DNA of 64,000 bases. Source: Helicobacter_D ganmani. GTDB taxonomy: Bacteria; Campylobacterota; Campylobacteria; Campylobacterales; Helicobacteraceae. Under the pieces are notes generated by a model. That model saw nothing but the letters and a program-made list of their open reading frames with translations, made no database searches and was not told where the DNA came from. Of the stretch, positions 18,997 through 28,467 are shown piece by piece. How positions within the stretch are numbered: position 1 is the first letter of the stretch; each line of letters starts with the position of its first letter. The DNA lies in NCBI RefSeq assembly GCF_965138225.1, contig NZ_CBCSAX010000009.1. The stretch is one strand, 5' to 3'. The position numbers and the translations under genes are program-made.

Positions 18997-19557
18997 TTAC
19001 CCGAACAAGCTTTTTAATGTATTGGGGTCAAAATTTTCAAAGTCAAATTCTTGAGTAGTGGGAGCACCAATCGGCAAACTTGCTTTTTCAATCAAATCAC
19101 TAATTTTTCCCATTTTTTGCATAATCTCATTATGCTTATTTGTCAGACTTTCACTGATAGAGCCTTGAATTTGGCTTGGCAATGGAAGAGAGAGTGAAAC
19201 ACTTTCTCCTGCAAGAGTCAAAGTCAATTCCTTTCCAAAGAGAGACTCCCCTTTAAATTGAGCAGCTTTAGCGGTATTATCTAATTGTGTTATATTTTCT
19301 CCACTACTTTTTATTTGATTTCCTAACCCATTTAATGTAATATCCGCAATCTGCATTGCACCAATCATTTCATTTGCGCCTTTGACACCATCACTAAACT
19401 TACGAATCTCTAAAGCAGTTTGCGATAAATTAGGCAATTCTTGCATCTCTTGCACTTTTTGAGATTCTACTTTTGCCGAATCTTGTGGCTTGATAGCACC
19501 CACTTGAGAATTTGGATAAATATTTCCTATTCCATAAGGATTTACTGAAGATAGCAT
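18997..19557 (-). CDS. Sigma-54-controlled flagellin-like small protein
   Basis: A 186-residue protein without signal peptide or membrane segment. The middle (KGANEMIGAMQIADITLNGLGNQI ... AQFKGESLFGKELTL) is reminiscent of the flagellin D0/D1 helix and 'tkFNGksLLdG' turn, though much shorter than flagellin; I do not recognise a named family. A well-formed sigma-54 promoter (19585-19603) lies 28 bases upstream. In this group sigma-54 mainly drives middle and late flagellar genes, so a flagellar or flagellum-secreted product is inferred. A ribosome site AAAGGAG precedes ATG 19557. Confidence 0.68.
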   Translation of the reverse strand: MLSSVNPYGIGNIYPNSQVGAIKPQDSAKVESQKVQEMQELPNLSQTALEIRKFSDGVKGANEMIGAMQIADITLNGLGNQIKSSGENITQLDNTAKAAQFKGESLFGKELTLTLAGESVSLSLPLPSQIQGSISESLTNKHNEIMQKMGKISDLIEKASLPIGAPTTQEFDFENFDPNTLKSLFG

Positions 19558-19584
19558 TTAAACTCCTTTTAAATTTTAAAATTT

Positions 19585-19603
19585 AAAAGCACTTCTTATT
19601 CCA
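19585..19603 (-). promoter_or_regulatory. Sigma-54 (-24/-12) promoter
   Basis: On the minus strand TGGAATAAGAAGTGCTTTT has GG and GC separated by exactly ten bases, the defining sigma-54 spacing. It sits 28 bases upstream of ATG 19557, the expected distance for a promoter with a short leader. Confidence 0.75.
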
Positions 19604-19726
19604 CTTTTTATTTCTTTGTTGTTTTAATGGGGAAATTATTATTTGATTTTGCAGAGATTAATTCAGAGAACAAAATAAAAATGCTTACTTCCTTAGTGTA
19701 TCCATAAACTTATGGTATTTGGCTTA

Positions 19727-19990
19727 TCAGCATTTATTTCTTCCTGCGCCATATTTGGCTTCCATTGCTTCTTTGAAAAATTCCCTTTGAGATTTTGGAA
19801 TCTTATCAGGGTGATTTTGCCGCATATGTTCCACATATTTATCATAACTTGGCATACCCACAAGCAAATGAAAAAACCTATCTGAACGCCGATATATTTG
19901 AATAAGGCTAGAAGCATTTGCTTCTAGCCAACCTTTTATGTTTTTTATAATTTTTGGATTTTTATCCGTGTGCGGCAACTTTTCCTTCAT
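19727..19990 (-). CDS. ybdD: YbdD/YjiX (DUF466) partner of CstA
   Basis: A small basic cytosolic protein (87 residues from ATG 19990) of the YbdD/YjiX family that almost always accompanies CstA-type transporters. The family pattern is visible: a helix, then ASSLIQIYRRSDRF, MPSYDKYVEHMRQNHPD and the end REFFKEAMEAKYG. The start overlaps the cstA stop by 29 bases. ATG 19990 is preceded by AGGAGG nine bases upstream; the earlier ATG 20023 was rejected. It probably tunes or is needed for CstA-dependent peptide or pyruvate uptake (family knowledge). Confidence 0.88.
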   Translation of the reverse strand: MKEKLPHTDKNPKIIKNIKGWLEANASSLIQIYRRSDRFFHLLVGMPSYDKYVEHMRQNHPDKIPKSQREFFKEAMEAKYGAGRNKC

Positions 19991-22079
19991 ACTTACTAGC
20001 CTCCTCATAAGGGGATTCCGCAAGTGGAATATCTATTTCACCTTTTGTTGCTTTAATACAAATGCGAATGGTTTGAATTAAAATCAAGCAGGTAACAAAC
20101 ATAAAGAATGCGCAAAGTCCTGCATTTACTAAGTTATTTGTCGCAATCGTCGCAAATCTTTCAGCTAAAGCTGGGTCTGTTGCTTGTGCTGCTTTTGCAC
20201 TATTGATTTGCCAAAGCGCAATATGACTTACAGCATCATGCACTCTCTCGCCATTGGCTGGAAGTAATTTTAAAATTCCTGCATAAAGCGTAGAGATTAA
20301 AACCCAAGCGGCAGGTAGAATCACAACCCACGCTTGTTTTCCCTTGCCCATTTTAAAAAGCACAGAAATTACAAGCAATAACGCCATTCCCGCCAACATT
20401 TGATTAGAAACTCCAAAGAGTGTCCAAAGTGATTTTACACCACCTTGTGGGTCAGTGATTCCTTGATAAAGGATATAACCCCAACCCGCAACGCAAATCA
20501 AAGTTGCAATCACACCCCAAAACATAGATTGAATATTTCCAATAGGAGCATACACATTGCCCAATACATCTTGCACCATAAAGCGTCCCGCACGCGTTCC
20601 TGCATCAACAGCAGTTAAAATAAACAATGCTTCAAAAAGAATCGCAAAGTGATACCAAAATGCGGTAGAGCCTTGATTAAACAAAGGAACTTCCGAAATA
20701 ATTGTTGCCAAACCAATTGCAAAAGTTGGTGCGCCTCCTGTTCTACTTAAGATACTTTTTTCGCCAATATTTTCTGCCATATCTAAAATTTCTTGTGGCG
20801 TAATGACAAAGCCAAAGTTGTTAATCGTTTGTGCTGCAACTGCTGCTGCTTGTGCTACATCTGTGATTCCTGCTGTTCCAAGCCCTGCAGGAGCAACATT
20901 GATAGAAAAATACAATCCCGGAGTTAAAATACACGCAGCAATCAATGCCATAACTGCAACTGCAGATTCCATAACCATAGAACCATAGCCCACCATTCTT
21001 GCGTGAGATTCTTTCTCTAGCATTTTTGGAGTTGTCCCGCTAGAAATTAGCGCGTGGAATCCGCTAATTGCCCCACAAGCAATGGTAATAAAAAGAAAAG
21101 GAAAGAGCTGTCCGCTAAAAACTGGTCCTGTCCCATCAATAAACTTCGTAACACTTGGAAATTGAATATCTGGTGCAACAATCAAGATTCCTGCTGCCAT
21201 TAGCACAATCACACCGATTTTTAAGAATGTGCTTAAATAATCACGAGGAGCAAGCAAAAACCATACAGGGAGAATTGCTGCAACAAAACCATAACCAATC
21301 ATTATATAGGTTAATGTAACAGGCGTTAATGTAAATATTGCGGATAAAGTTGGATTTGCGGCAACTTCTTGTCCATAGAATAACGCAAGCAATAATAATA
21401 CAAAACCGATAATACTAGCCTCACCTATTTTACCTGGTCGCAAGAATCGCATATGAATTCCCATATAAATTGCGATTGGAATCGTCATTGCAATCGTGAA
21501 TAATCCCCAAGGAGATTCTGCAAGAGCATTAACCACAACAAGTGCCAAAATCGCAATAATCAACATCATAATGCCCAAAATCCCTATCATTGCAATACTT
21601 CCAACGCCCTTACCCAACTCTAGTTTAATGATTTCACCTAGTGATTTACCATTGCGGCGCATTGAAACAAAAAGCACCGTAAAGTCATGCACTGCTCCAG
21701 CAAGCACAACACCAACTACAATCCAAATCATACTAGGCAAATATCCCATTTGAGCTGCTAAAATTGGACCTACAAGAGGACCAGCACCAGCAATAGCGGC
21801 AAAGTGGTGTCCGAACAAAACGATTTTGTTTGTTGGACAAAAATCACGTCCATCATTCATCGTTAGTGCAGGAGTCGCGCGATTGTCGTCTAAGCCTAAA
21901 ACTTTTTCTGCAATGTATTTTGAATAAAATCGGTAACCAATCATATAAATACATACTGCGGCTACCACAATCCATACTGCAGAAATTGTCTCGCCTTGAT
22001 GTAATGCTAAAACACCAAAGCCCCAAGCACCAATAAGAGCTACAATCGCCCAAATAACCATACTCAAAACTTTATTCAT
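19962..22079 (-). CDS. cstA: Carbon starvation protein A, peptide/pyruvate transporter
   Basis: A 705-residue polytopic inner-membrane transporter. CstA imports peptides in Campylobacter and Helicobacter and pyruvate in E. coli. Diagnostic stretches are RFYSKYIAEKVLGLDDNRATPA near residue 50, NKIVLFGHHFAAIAGAGPLVGP near residue 84, CGAISGFHALISSGTTPKML in the middle, and LFEALFILTAVDAGTRAGRF. Well over a dozen hydrophobic helices are visible. The ybdD gene follows with an overlap. Start ATG 22079 has AAGGAG upstream. Confidence 0.95.
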   Translation of the reverse strand: MNKVLSMVIWAIVALIGAWGFGVLALHQGETISAVWIVVAAVCIYMIGYRFYSKYIAEKVLGLDDNRATPALTMNDGRDFCPTNKIVLFGHHFAAIAGAGPLVGPILAAQMGYLPSMIWIVVGVVLAGAVHDFTVLFVSMRRNGKSLGEIIKLELGKGVGSIAMIGILGIMMLIIAILALVVVNALAESPWGLFTIAMTIPIAIYMGIHMRFLRPGKIGEASIIGFVLLLLALFYGQEVAANPTLSAIFTLTPVTLTYIMIGYGFVAAILPVWFLLAPRDYLSTFLKIGVIVLMAAGILIVAPDIQFPSVTKFIDGTGPVFSGQLFPFLFITIACGAISGFHALISSGTTPKMLEKESHARMVGYGSMVMESAVAVMALIAACILTPGLYFSINVAPAGLGTAGITDVAQAAAVAAQTINNFGFVITPQEILDMAENIGEKSILSRTGGAPTFAIGLATIISEVPLFNQGSTAFWYHFAILFEALFILTAVDAGTRAGRFMVQDVLGNVYAPIGNIQSMFWGVIATLICVAGWGYILYQGITDPQGGVKSLWTLFGVSNQMLAGMALLLVISVLFKMGKGKQAWVVILPAAWVLISTLYAGILKLLPANGERVHDAVSHIALWQINSAKAAQATDPALAERFATIATNNLVNAGLCAFFMFVTCLILIQTIRICIKATKGEIDIPLAESPYEEASKYEGKVAAHG

Positions 22080-22389
22080 AAAGCTCCTTCTTAAATCTAA
22101 TTCGTGCTACCTAAGAGCAAAATCATTATACATTGGATTCTAAAGCATATCAATTAAATTTTAAACATTATCGTTTTATTTTACAAAAAACTACAAAAAA
22201 CTATTTTCAAATGTTAATTTTTTACCCATTTTGTTAAGAATAGACAAGATTGATTTAGGAGAATAAAATTATCAAAAACTATTCCATAGGAATTTTGGAG
22301 GATAATTAATGCCAAAACTCCTGTCCTTGCGAATTAAGATTATACATTGCTGTGAAAGTTTTTTAAAATTTCTTACAATAATATAGAAT
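22080..22389. other. 310-base gap between cstA and hemE
   Basis: This AT-rich gap must hold the cstA promoter (minus strand) and the 3' flank of hemE. T-rich blocks at 22150-22220 suit a promoter region, but I see no clear hairpin, RNA gene or ORF. Confidence 0.5.
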
Positions 22390-23403
22390 CTAGCGATAAT
22401 TATGGATAAACTCCACAAGATTGATTGCATTCTCACGCGGCAAATCCGGAAGCATTCCGTGTCCTAAATTAAAAATATGCGCAGAATCTTTCATTAGTTC
22501 TAAAATCTCCCGCGCACCCTCAAGCATAGAATCCTCATTATAGATTCTACACGGCTCTAAATTGCCTTGCAAAGCATATTTATGCCCTAATTTTTCTTTT
22601 GCAATTCCAAGCGGTGTGCTCCAATCCACGCCAAAGACATCAAATTCTCCGTCTATCCTATCCAAATATCCAGAGATTCCTTTGGGGAACAAAATCACAG
22701 GAATATGAGGGTATTTGCGTTTTATGAAACTTGCAATTTGCTTACAATATTTCCAACCAAACTCCAAATACGCATTCTCTTCTAGCGCACTTGCCCACGA
22801 ATCAAATACCATCACCGCATTCACTCCTGCTTGAATTTGCGATTCTAAATAATGTTTTAGATTGTGTGTAACTTTCTCAAGGATTGCGTGTAGAAATTGC
22901 GGATTGGAATACAAAGTTTTTTTAGACTTCGCATAAGTTTTGCTCCCCTCCCCCTCAATCATATAGGTTGCAAGCGTCCAAGGCGCACCACAAAATCCAA
23001 TCAATGCCCTATCCTTAGCTAGATTTTGGCGCGTTAGAGAAATTGTATCATACACATAATTCAGTCTTTTATATGCTTCATCGCTTAATCTTTCCAAATC
23101 GTTTTGAGATTCTATTGGTTTTTTAAACTTCGGTCCCTCTCCTGCATAAAATCCCAAATCCATTCCCATTTCTAATGGCACAACCAAAATATCACTAAAT
23201 AAAATCGCTGCATCTACATTCAAAATCTCCACAGGCTGCAAAGTAACTTCACTTGCTAATTTCGGATTCCTACAAAGACTCAAAAAATCTCCTGCCTGCT
23301 TACGCACTTCTTTATATTCGCTCAAATATCTTCCGGCTTGACGCATAAACCACACAGGTGTATAAGGAGTTTTTTTCTTAAAACACGCATCAACAAAAAT
23401 CAT
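22390..23403 (-). CDS. hemE: Uroporphyrinogen decarboxylase
   Basis: Decarboxylates uroporphyrinogen III to coproporphyrinogen III in haem synthesis. The 337-residue length is standard. Signatures are VWFMRQAGRYLSEYKEVR near residue 18, AAILFSDILVVPLEMGMDLGF near residue 66, IGFCGAPWTLATYMIEG near residue 135 and the end HIFNLGHGMLPDLPRENAIN. It is transcribed alone, divergent from secA, with a 139-base gap holding both promoters. Confidence 0.96.
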   Translation of the reverse strand: MIFVDACFKKKTPYTPVWFMRQAGRYLSEYKEVRKQAGDFLSLCRNPKLASEVTLQPVEILNVDAAILFSDILVVPLEMGMDLGFYAGEGPKFKKPIESQNDLERLSDEAYKRLNYVYDTISLTRQNLAKDRALIGFCGAPWTLATYMIEGEGSKTYAKSKKTLYSNPQFLHAILEKVTHNLKHYLESQIQAGVNAVMVFDSWASALEENAYLEFGWKYCKQIASFIKRKYPHIPVILFPKGISGYLDRIDGEFDVFGVDWSTPLGIAKEKLGHKYALQGNLEPCRIYNEDSMLEGAREILELMKDSAHIFNLGHGMLPDLPRENAINLVEFIHNYR

Positions 23404-23460
23404 TTTTTCCTCTTTAAATATAAAATATTTCGTTGTATTTTATCTAAGTAATAGTGCATT

Positions 23461-23472
23461 TATGCTAAAATT
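23461..23472 (+). promoter_or_regulatory. Putative secA promoter (extended -10)
   Basis: TATGCTAAAATT, an extended TG-n -10 box, lies 71 bases before secA ATG 23543. Its position in the hemE-secA divergent gap supports use. Confidence 0.5.
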
Positions 23473-23542
23473 ACGACTTTTTAGATTGTTTTAATTTTTA
23501 TTTTATAAAAACAGAATCTAACATTAAGGAAAGGTTTAGATT

Positions 23543-26104
23543 ATGATACTCACCCTTGTAAAGAAAATTTTTAGCAGCAAAAATGACAGATTAATTCGTC
23601 ATTATCGCAAAGAGATTCGCAAAATCAACTCCCTAGAAGAAAGCTATCAAAAACTAAGTGATGAGGATTTAAAAGCAGCTTTTTTGCAGCTAAAAATTCA
23701 AGTTCAAGAAGCACAAGATTCCAAAAAAGCCCTTGAAGAAGTGCTTTATGATTCGTTTGCAATCACAAGAGAAGCAAGCAAAAGAGTTTTAAAACTGCGC
23801 CATTTTGATGTCCAACTCATCGGTGGAATAGTGCTACACGAGGGTAAAATTGCAGAAATGAAAACGGGTGAGGGAAAAACTCTCGTCGCCACGCTTCCCG
23901 TTTGTTTAAACGCTATGGTTGGCAAAAGTGTGCATATCGTAACAGTCAATGATTATCTTGCACAAAGAGACGCGGAGCTTATGCGTCCGCTTTATGAATT
24001 TTTGGGATATTCCGTTGGGGTAATTGTCAGCGGAAATTATGACGATAATGATAGATTACAGCAATATTCTAGTGATATTGTCTATGGCACAAACAACGAA
24101 TTTGGATTTGATTATTTGCGCGATAATATGAAATATGACTTCCATCAAAAAGTTCAAAAAACACATCACTTCGCAATCGTAGATGAGGTGGATTCTATTT
24201 TGATTGATGAGGCGCGCACTCCTTTGATTATTTCAGGTCCTGCCAATCGCACTTTAGATAATTATAAAGCAGCCAATGTTGTTGCACTGAAATTAGAAGA
24301 AGAAAAACATTATACTTTGGACGAAAAAAATCGCACGATTCTGCTTACCGAAGAAGGTGTCAATGAGGCGGAAAAACTCTTTGGTGTAGATAATTTATAC
24401 AGCATTGAAAATGCGATTTTGGCGCACCATTTAGACCAAGCACTCAAGGCAAATAAGCTTTTTAAAAAGGATAAAGATTATGTCGTGCGGGAGGGTGAAG
24501 TCGTCATTGTAGATGAATTTACAGGAAGATTAAGTGAAGGGAGACGTTTTAGCGAAGGATTACACCAAGCCTTAGAAGCCAAAGAGGGAGTGCAAATCAA
24601 GGAAGAATCCCAAACGCTTGCCGATATTACTTATCAAAACTACTTCAGACTTTATGAAAAACTTGCCGGAATGACAGGAACAGCACAGACAGAAGCAAGC
24701 GAATTTCTACAAATTTATAATTTAGAAGCTGTCTCTATTCCGACAAATGTGCCCATTTTGCGTCAAGATTTAAACGATTTAATTTATAAAACAGAGGCAG
24801 AAAAATTTAAAGCATTGGTAGCAAAAATCATAGAACTCCACCAAAAAGGACAACCGATTCTTGTAGGGACAGCTTCCATAGAAAAAAGCGAAAAAATCCA
24901 CGAATTGCTCCAAAAAGAGAGAATTCCGCATTCTGTGCTAAATGCCAAACAGCACGCTAAAGAAGCCGAAATCATCAAAGACGCGGGCAGAAAAGGGGCT
25001 GTAACAATCGCTACTAATATGGCTGGGCGTGGCGTAGATATTAAAATCAACGATGAAGTGCGCTCACTTGGCGGACTTTATATCATCGGAACAGAGAGGC
25101 ACGAATCACGCAGGATTGACAATCAACTAAGAGGACGCAGTGGGCGACAAGGCGACCCGGGAACAAGCCAATTTTATCTAAGCCTTGAAGACCCATTATT
25201 AAGGATTTTCGGAAGTGATAAGATTAAAAATATTATGGACAAACTAGGATTAGATGAGGGCGAACACATAGAATCTCATCTTGTTACGCGTTCGGTTGAA
25301 AACGCACAGAAAAAAGTAGAAAGTATGCACTTTGAGGCAAGAAAACATTTACTAGAATACGATGATGTTGCAAACGAACAGAGAAAGGCAATCTATCGCG
25401 TCCGAGATGAAATGCTAGACCCCAACCACAATATTTCGCACAAAATCATTGAGAATCGCCAAGAAGCTATTACAATGCTTTTACAAAAATGCGAAGTTTT
25501 TAGCGAGGAAGATGACTTAGGACTACTTTGTGCTCAAGCGCAAGAAGATTTTAATGCACTTTTAAATCAAGACTCTTTAAAAGAATATTACAAAATAAAT
25601 CACAACTTTGAAGGCTATATTGAAGAAATTTTATCCCACGATTATGAAGAAAAAATGCAGATATTAGACGAAAAAACGCGTAATGAGATTGAAAAACTCG
25701 TCTATTTACAAACATTAGACAACTTGTGGCGCGAACATCTTTATGTAATGGACAATCTCAAAACAGGAATTGGACTTCGTGGATATAACCAAAAAGACCC
25801 GCTTGTAGAATACAAAAAAGAAAGTTACAATCTTTTCTTAGAGCTTGCCGCACAGATTAAATACACTGCAATTAAAATGCTTCAAAAAGTGCAGTTAAAA
25901 CCCGCAGTTAAAGAAAATGAAAAAGAAGCGGAATTAGCGCGTCAAAAACTAACCAATTCTACCGAAGGCGCAACTTTTGGTAATACAAAAACAAAACCGG
26001 TGCGCAATGAACCTTGCCCTTGCGGAAGCGGCAAAAAATATAAAGATTGTTGTGGCAAAAGCGGACCTAAAAGCGGCGTATTAGCAAAACATAAGGAATC
26101 CTAA
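23543..26104 (+). CDS. secA: Preprotein translocase ATPase SecA
   Basis: ATP-driven motor that pushes unfolded preproteins through SecYEG. The 853-residue protein has Walker A in MKTGEGKTLVATLP near residue 108, the DEAD-type box VDEVDSILIDEARTPLIISG near residue 213, EFTGR and AGMTGTA in the core, and TNMAGRGVDIKI plus ERHESRRIDNQLRGRSGRQG in the second motor domain. It ends with the zinc-binding tail CPCGSGKKYKDCCG that contacts SecB or ribosomes. The lolC/E-like gene starts immediately after the stop codon, as in H. pylori. Confidence 0.98.
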   Translation: MILTLVKKIFSSKNDRLIRHYRKEIRKINSLEESYQKLSDEDLKAAFLQLKIQVQEAQDSKKALEEVLYDSFAITREASKRVLKLRHFDVQLIGGIVLHEGKIAEMKTGEGKTLVATLPVCLNAMVGKSVHIVTVNDYLAQRDAELMRPLYEFLGYSVGVIVSGNYDDNDRLQQYSSDIVYGTNNEFGFDYLRDNMKYDFHQKVQKTHHFAIVDEVDSILIDEARTPLIISGPANRTLDNYKAANVVALKLEEEKHYTLDEKNRTILLTEEGVNEAEKLFGVDNLYSIENAILAHHLDQALKANKLFKKDKDYVVREGEVVIVDEFTGRLSEGRRFSEGLHQALEAKEGVQIKEESQTLADITYQNYFRLYEKLAGMTGTAQTEASEFLQIYNLEAVSIPTNVPILRQDLNDLIYKTEAEKFKALVAKIIELHQKGQPILVGTASIEKSEKIHELLQKERIPHSVLNAKQHAKEAEIIKDAGRKGAVTIATNMAGRGVDIKINDEVRSLGGLYIIGTERHESRRIDNQLRGRSGRQGDPGTSQFYLSLEDPLLRIFGSDKIKNIMDKLGLDEGEHIESHLVTRSVENAQKKVESMHFEARKHLLEYDDVANEQRKAIYRVRDEMLDPNHNISHKIIENRQEAITMLLQKCEVFSEEDDLGLLCAQAQEDFNALLNQDSLKEYYKINHNFEGYIEEILSHDYEEKMQILDEKTRNEIEKLVYLQTLDNLWREHLYVMDNLKTGIGLRGYNQKDPLVEYKKESYNLFLELAAQIKYTAIKMLQKVQLKPAVKENEKEAELARQKLTNSTEGATFGNTKTKPVRNEPCPCGSGKKYKDCCGKSGPKSGVLAKHKES

Positions 26105-27367
26105 ATGCAATCTTCACCTACTGCTCCCACACAGAATGCTAAACTGATTTCTTTTTTGGTGCGTCGCTATTTGCGATTCAATAAGGCGCAACCTTTTATT
26201 TCTGTTACCGCAATTTTAGCTTTTTTGGGTGTATGTATTGGTGTGATGGTGCTAATTGTTGCAATGGCATTGATGAATGGATTTGATAAGGAATTTGAGC
26301 GCAAATTATTCATTATGAATTATCCTATTACTGCCATAAGTAGCGGATTTGAAGCAATAAACTCTTCTGTGCTAGAGGAAATGGAATCACGCTTTAAACA
26401 TCTAAGATTCAGTCCCTTTGTGCAAATGCAGGCAATCTCCAAAAGAGGAGCAAGAATGGAAGGCGCAATGATATTTGGTGTGGATTTTGAGCGCGAAAGC
26501 AAGCTTAATCCCATTTTCCAAACGGCGTTTGAAAAGACACAAAAAGCCTATCAACAAAATTTTGGCTTGCCTTATGAGGCGAATACATTTGACATTATTG
26601 TAGGTAAAACCCTGCAACAACAATATGGCTTGCAGTTAAACTCTAAGCTTCTCTTAATTTTTACGCATTTAACTCCCACAGCAATGAGCCTTACTCCCAC
26701 AATGAAACATTTTAATGTTGCAGGTATTTTTGATTCTGGATTGATTGCCTATGATAAGGGTTATATTTATACCAATTTAGAATCCCTACAAACAATCAAA
26801 GAACTGCCTTATGATGTTTATGATGGAATCCATATTTATTCTGACGATGCACGCAAAGACATTCTTGCCCTACAAAAACATTATCCACAAATTCATTTCG
26901 TGGGTTGGTGGGAGCAAAATGGCAATTTCTTCGCAGCTCTTGCTCTAGAAAAACGCGCACTCTTTATCGTGCTTATGTTGATTATTCTTGTCGCTTCGCT
27001 CAATATTATTAGCTCACTTTTGATGACTGTAATGAGTCGGCGCAAAGAAATTGCCTTGCTTCTCACAATGGGTGTAAGTGCAACCGAAATTAAAAAGACT
27101 TTTTTGTATTTGGGAAATTTTATTGGCATTAGTGGGATTCTTGTCGGTGGAATCTTGGCAGCTATCATTCTTATATTACTTTCTTCCTTTCCCATTATTT
27201 CATTACCAGCAGATGTTTATGGTAGCGACAAATTACCTTTGGAATTGTCTTTAATGGACTTGGGACTAATTCTCATTGGTTCTTTTGGAATCGTTTTTTC
27301 CTCTTCTTATTATCCTGCAAAAAAAGCAACACAAATTGACCCCTTGCAAGTTTTGCGCAATGAATAA
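26105..27367 (+). CDS. LolC/LolE-type ABC transporter permease
   Basis: A 420-residue FtsX-fold permease of the lipoprotein-release system that extracts lipoproteins from the inner membrane. One helix near residues 33-57 (PFISVTAILAFLGVCIGVMVLIVAMALMNG region) precedes a large periplasmic domain, and three helices follow in the C-terminal third. Signature MSRRKEIALLLTMGVSATEI lies near residue 302, and YPAKKATQIDPLQVLRNE is the typical C-terminal MacB/LolE ending. Only one permease and no LolD ATPase are present here, as in other Campylobacterota where one protein may serve as both LolC and LolE (inference). Confidence 0.88.
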   Translation: MQSSPTAPTQNAKLISFLVRRYLRFNKAQPFISVTAILAFLGVCIGVMVLIVAMALMNGFDKEFERKLFIMNYPITAISSGFEAINSSVLEEMESRFKHLRFSPFVQMQAISKRGARMEGAMIFGVDFERESKLNPIFQTAFEKTQKAYQQNFGLPYEANTFDIIVGKTLQQQYGLQLNSKLLLIFTHLTPTAMSLTPTMKHFNVAGIFDSGLIAYDKGYIYTNLESLQTIKELPYDVYDGIHIYSDDARKDILALQKHYPQIHFVGWWEQNGNFFAALALEKRALFIVLMLIILVASLNIISSLLMTVMSRRKEIALLLTMGVSATEIKKTFLYLGNFIGISGILVGGILAAIILILLSSFPIISLPADVYGSDKLPLELSLMDLGLILIGSFGIVFSSSYYPAKKATQIDPLQVLRNE

Positions 27368-27376
27368 TTTTAAGAA

Positions 27377-28225
27377 ATGCGATTCAAAAAAATTTTTATT
27401 GAAATCACAAATTTTTGCGGATTAAATTGCAGTTTTTGCACACCGATGAAGGCAAAAGACACTATGCCTTTAAACCTTTTTAGCAAGATTATTAGAGAGA
27501 TTCAACCTTACACCAAGCTTTGCGCCCTGCATATTTTAGGTGACCCCTTAACGCTCCACAATCTTAAAAGTTATTTGGATTCCACTCAAGATTTAAGGAT
27601 TGAAATCACGACAAGCGGATTTTACTTAACACCCCAAAATACCGCCCTACTGCTAAACCACCCCAATATCCACCAAATCAACTTCTCCCTAACAAGCGCA
27701 CTTTACCAAAAAAACAAAGTAAATTTGGATTCCTATCTCACACCCATTTTAGACTTTTGCGCAACACACCAACACCTTCAAAGCGAGAAATTCATTAACC
27801 TGCGCCTTTGGAATCTAAATGCAACCTTAAGCGCACCTAGCAAAAATACAGAAATCTATCAAGCATTACAGGACTTCTTTCACCTTGATTTGATTGCCCC
27901 CACCAAAACGCGCCTTGCTTACAAGATTCATCTTGTGGGTGCGCCCTTTTTTCAATGGGCGGACGAAAAAGCACCACCGCAACACAAAGAGGGATTCTGC
28001 TATGGTGCGAGTAAGCAATTAGGAATCCTCTGTAATGGCGTTGTTGTGCCTTGCTGCTTTGACACCAAAGGAGAGATTCCTCTAGGCAATCTTAACTCCC
28101 AAAGTTTAAACGAGATTCTACACACACCGCGCATAGAATCCCTCATTCTTGGCTTTAAAGAAGGGAAACGCATAGAATCTCTGTGTCAAAACTGCTCTTA
28201 TCTGCCACAACCCACACAGCAATAA
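27377..28225 (+). CDS. Radical SAM/SPASM-type protein
   Basis: A 282-residue radical SAM enzyme. The N-terminal TNFCGLNCSFCTP carries the CxxxCxxC that binds the 4Fe-4S cluster and SAM (Cys14, 18, 21). The C-terminal part has SPASM-like cysteines in GFCYGASKQLGILCNGVVVPCCFD and ESLCQNCS, which would bind an auxiliary cluster. The substrate cannot be read from the sequence; relatives mature peptides or modify cofactors. It starts ten bases after the lolC/E stop and probably belongs to the secA transcript. A dispersed repeat follows its stop. Confidence 0.82.
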   Translation: MRFKKIFIEITNFCGLNCSFCTPMKAKDTMPLNLFSKIIREIQPYTKLCALHILGDPLTLHNLKSYLDSTQDLRIEITTSGFYLTPQNTALLLNHPNIHQINFSLTSALYQKNKVNLDSYLTPILDFCATHQHLQSEKFINLRLWNLNATLSAPSKNTEIYQALQDFFHLDLIAPTKTRLAYKIHLVGAPFFQWADEKAPPQHKEGFCYGASKQLGILCNGVVVPCCFDTKGEIPLGNLNSQSLNEILHTPRIESLILGFKEGKRIESLCQNCSYLPQPTQQ

Positions 28226-28249
28226 CAAAGCAGGAAGCGCAAGGTATGC

Positions 28250-28345
28250 CACATTATAGATTGCTTCGTCCGCTACACTCCCTCGCAATGACGGAGGGGT
28301 AACCATTGGTCATTGCGAGAAACATGCAGTGTTTCGTGGCAATCC
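28250..28345. repeat. Intergenic palindromic repeat copy
   Basis: Holds a perfect 11-bp inverted repeat, CTCGCAATGAC (28282-28292) and GTCATTGCGAG (28309-28319), flanked by AGATTGCTTCG on the left and TTCGTGGCAATCCATAA on the right. These outer pieces are the same core as the copies at 56703 and 59878. No ORF spans the element. Confidence 0.7.
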
Positions 28346-28467
28346 ATAACCAAGCATAAAGCAAATAAAATCTCTAAGGCAAGATTTCATTTTTTGCCCC
28401 ATTAATACTCCATTAACTTTTATTCCGCTATACTTCGCAACCTTAAATCACACAAAGAAGGCATTCT

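Noticed and set aside
20803..22036. Plus-strand ORFs across the cstA gene
   Set aside because: They are antisense shadows of a clear membrane transporter, with no ribosome sites or family resemblance.
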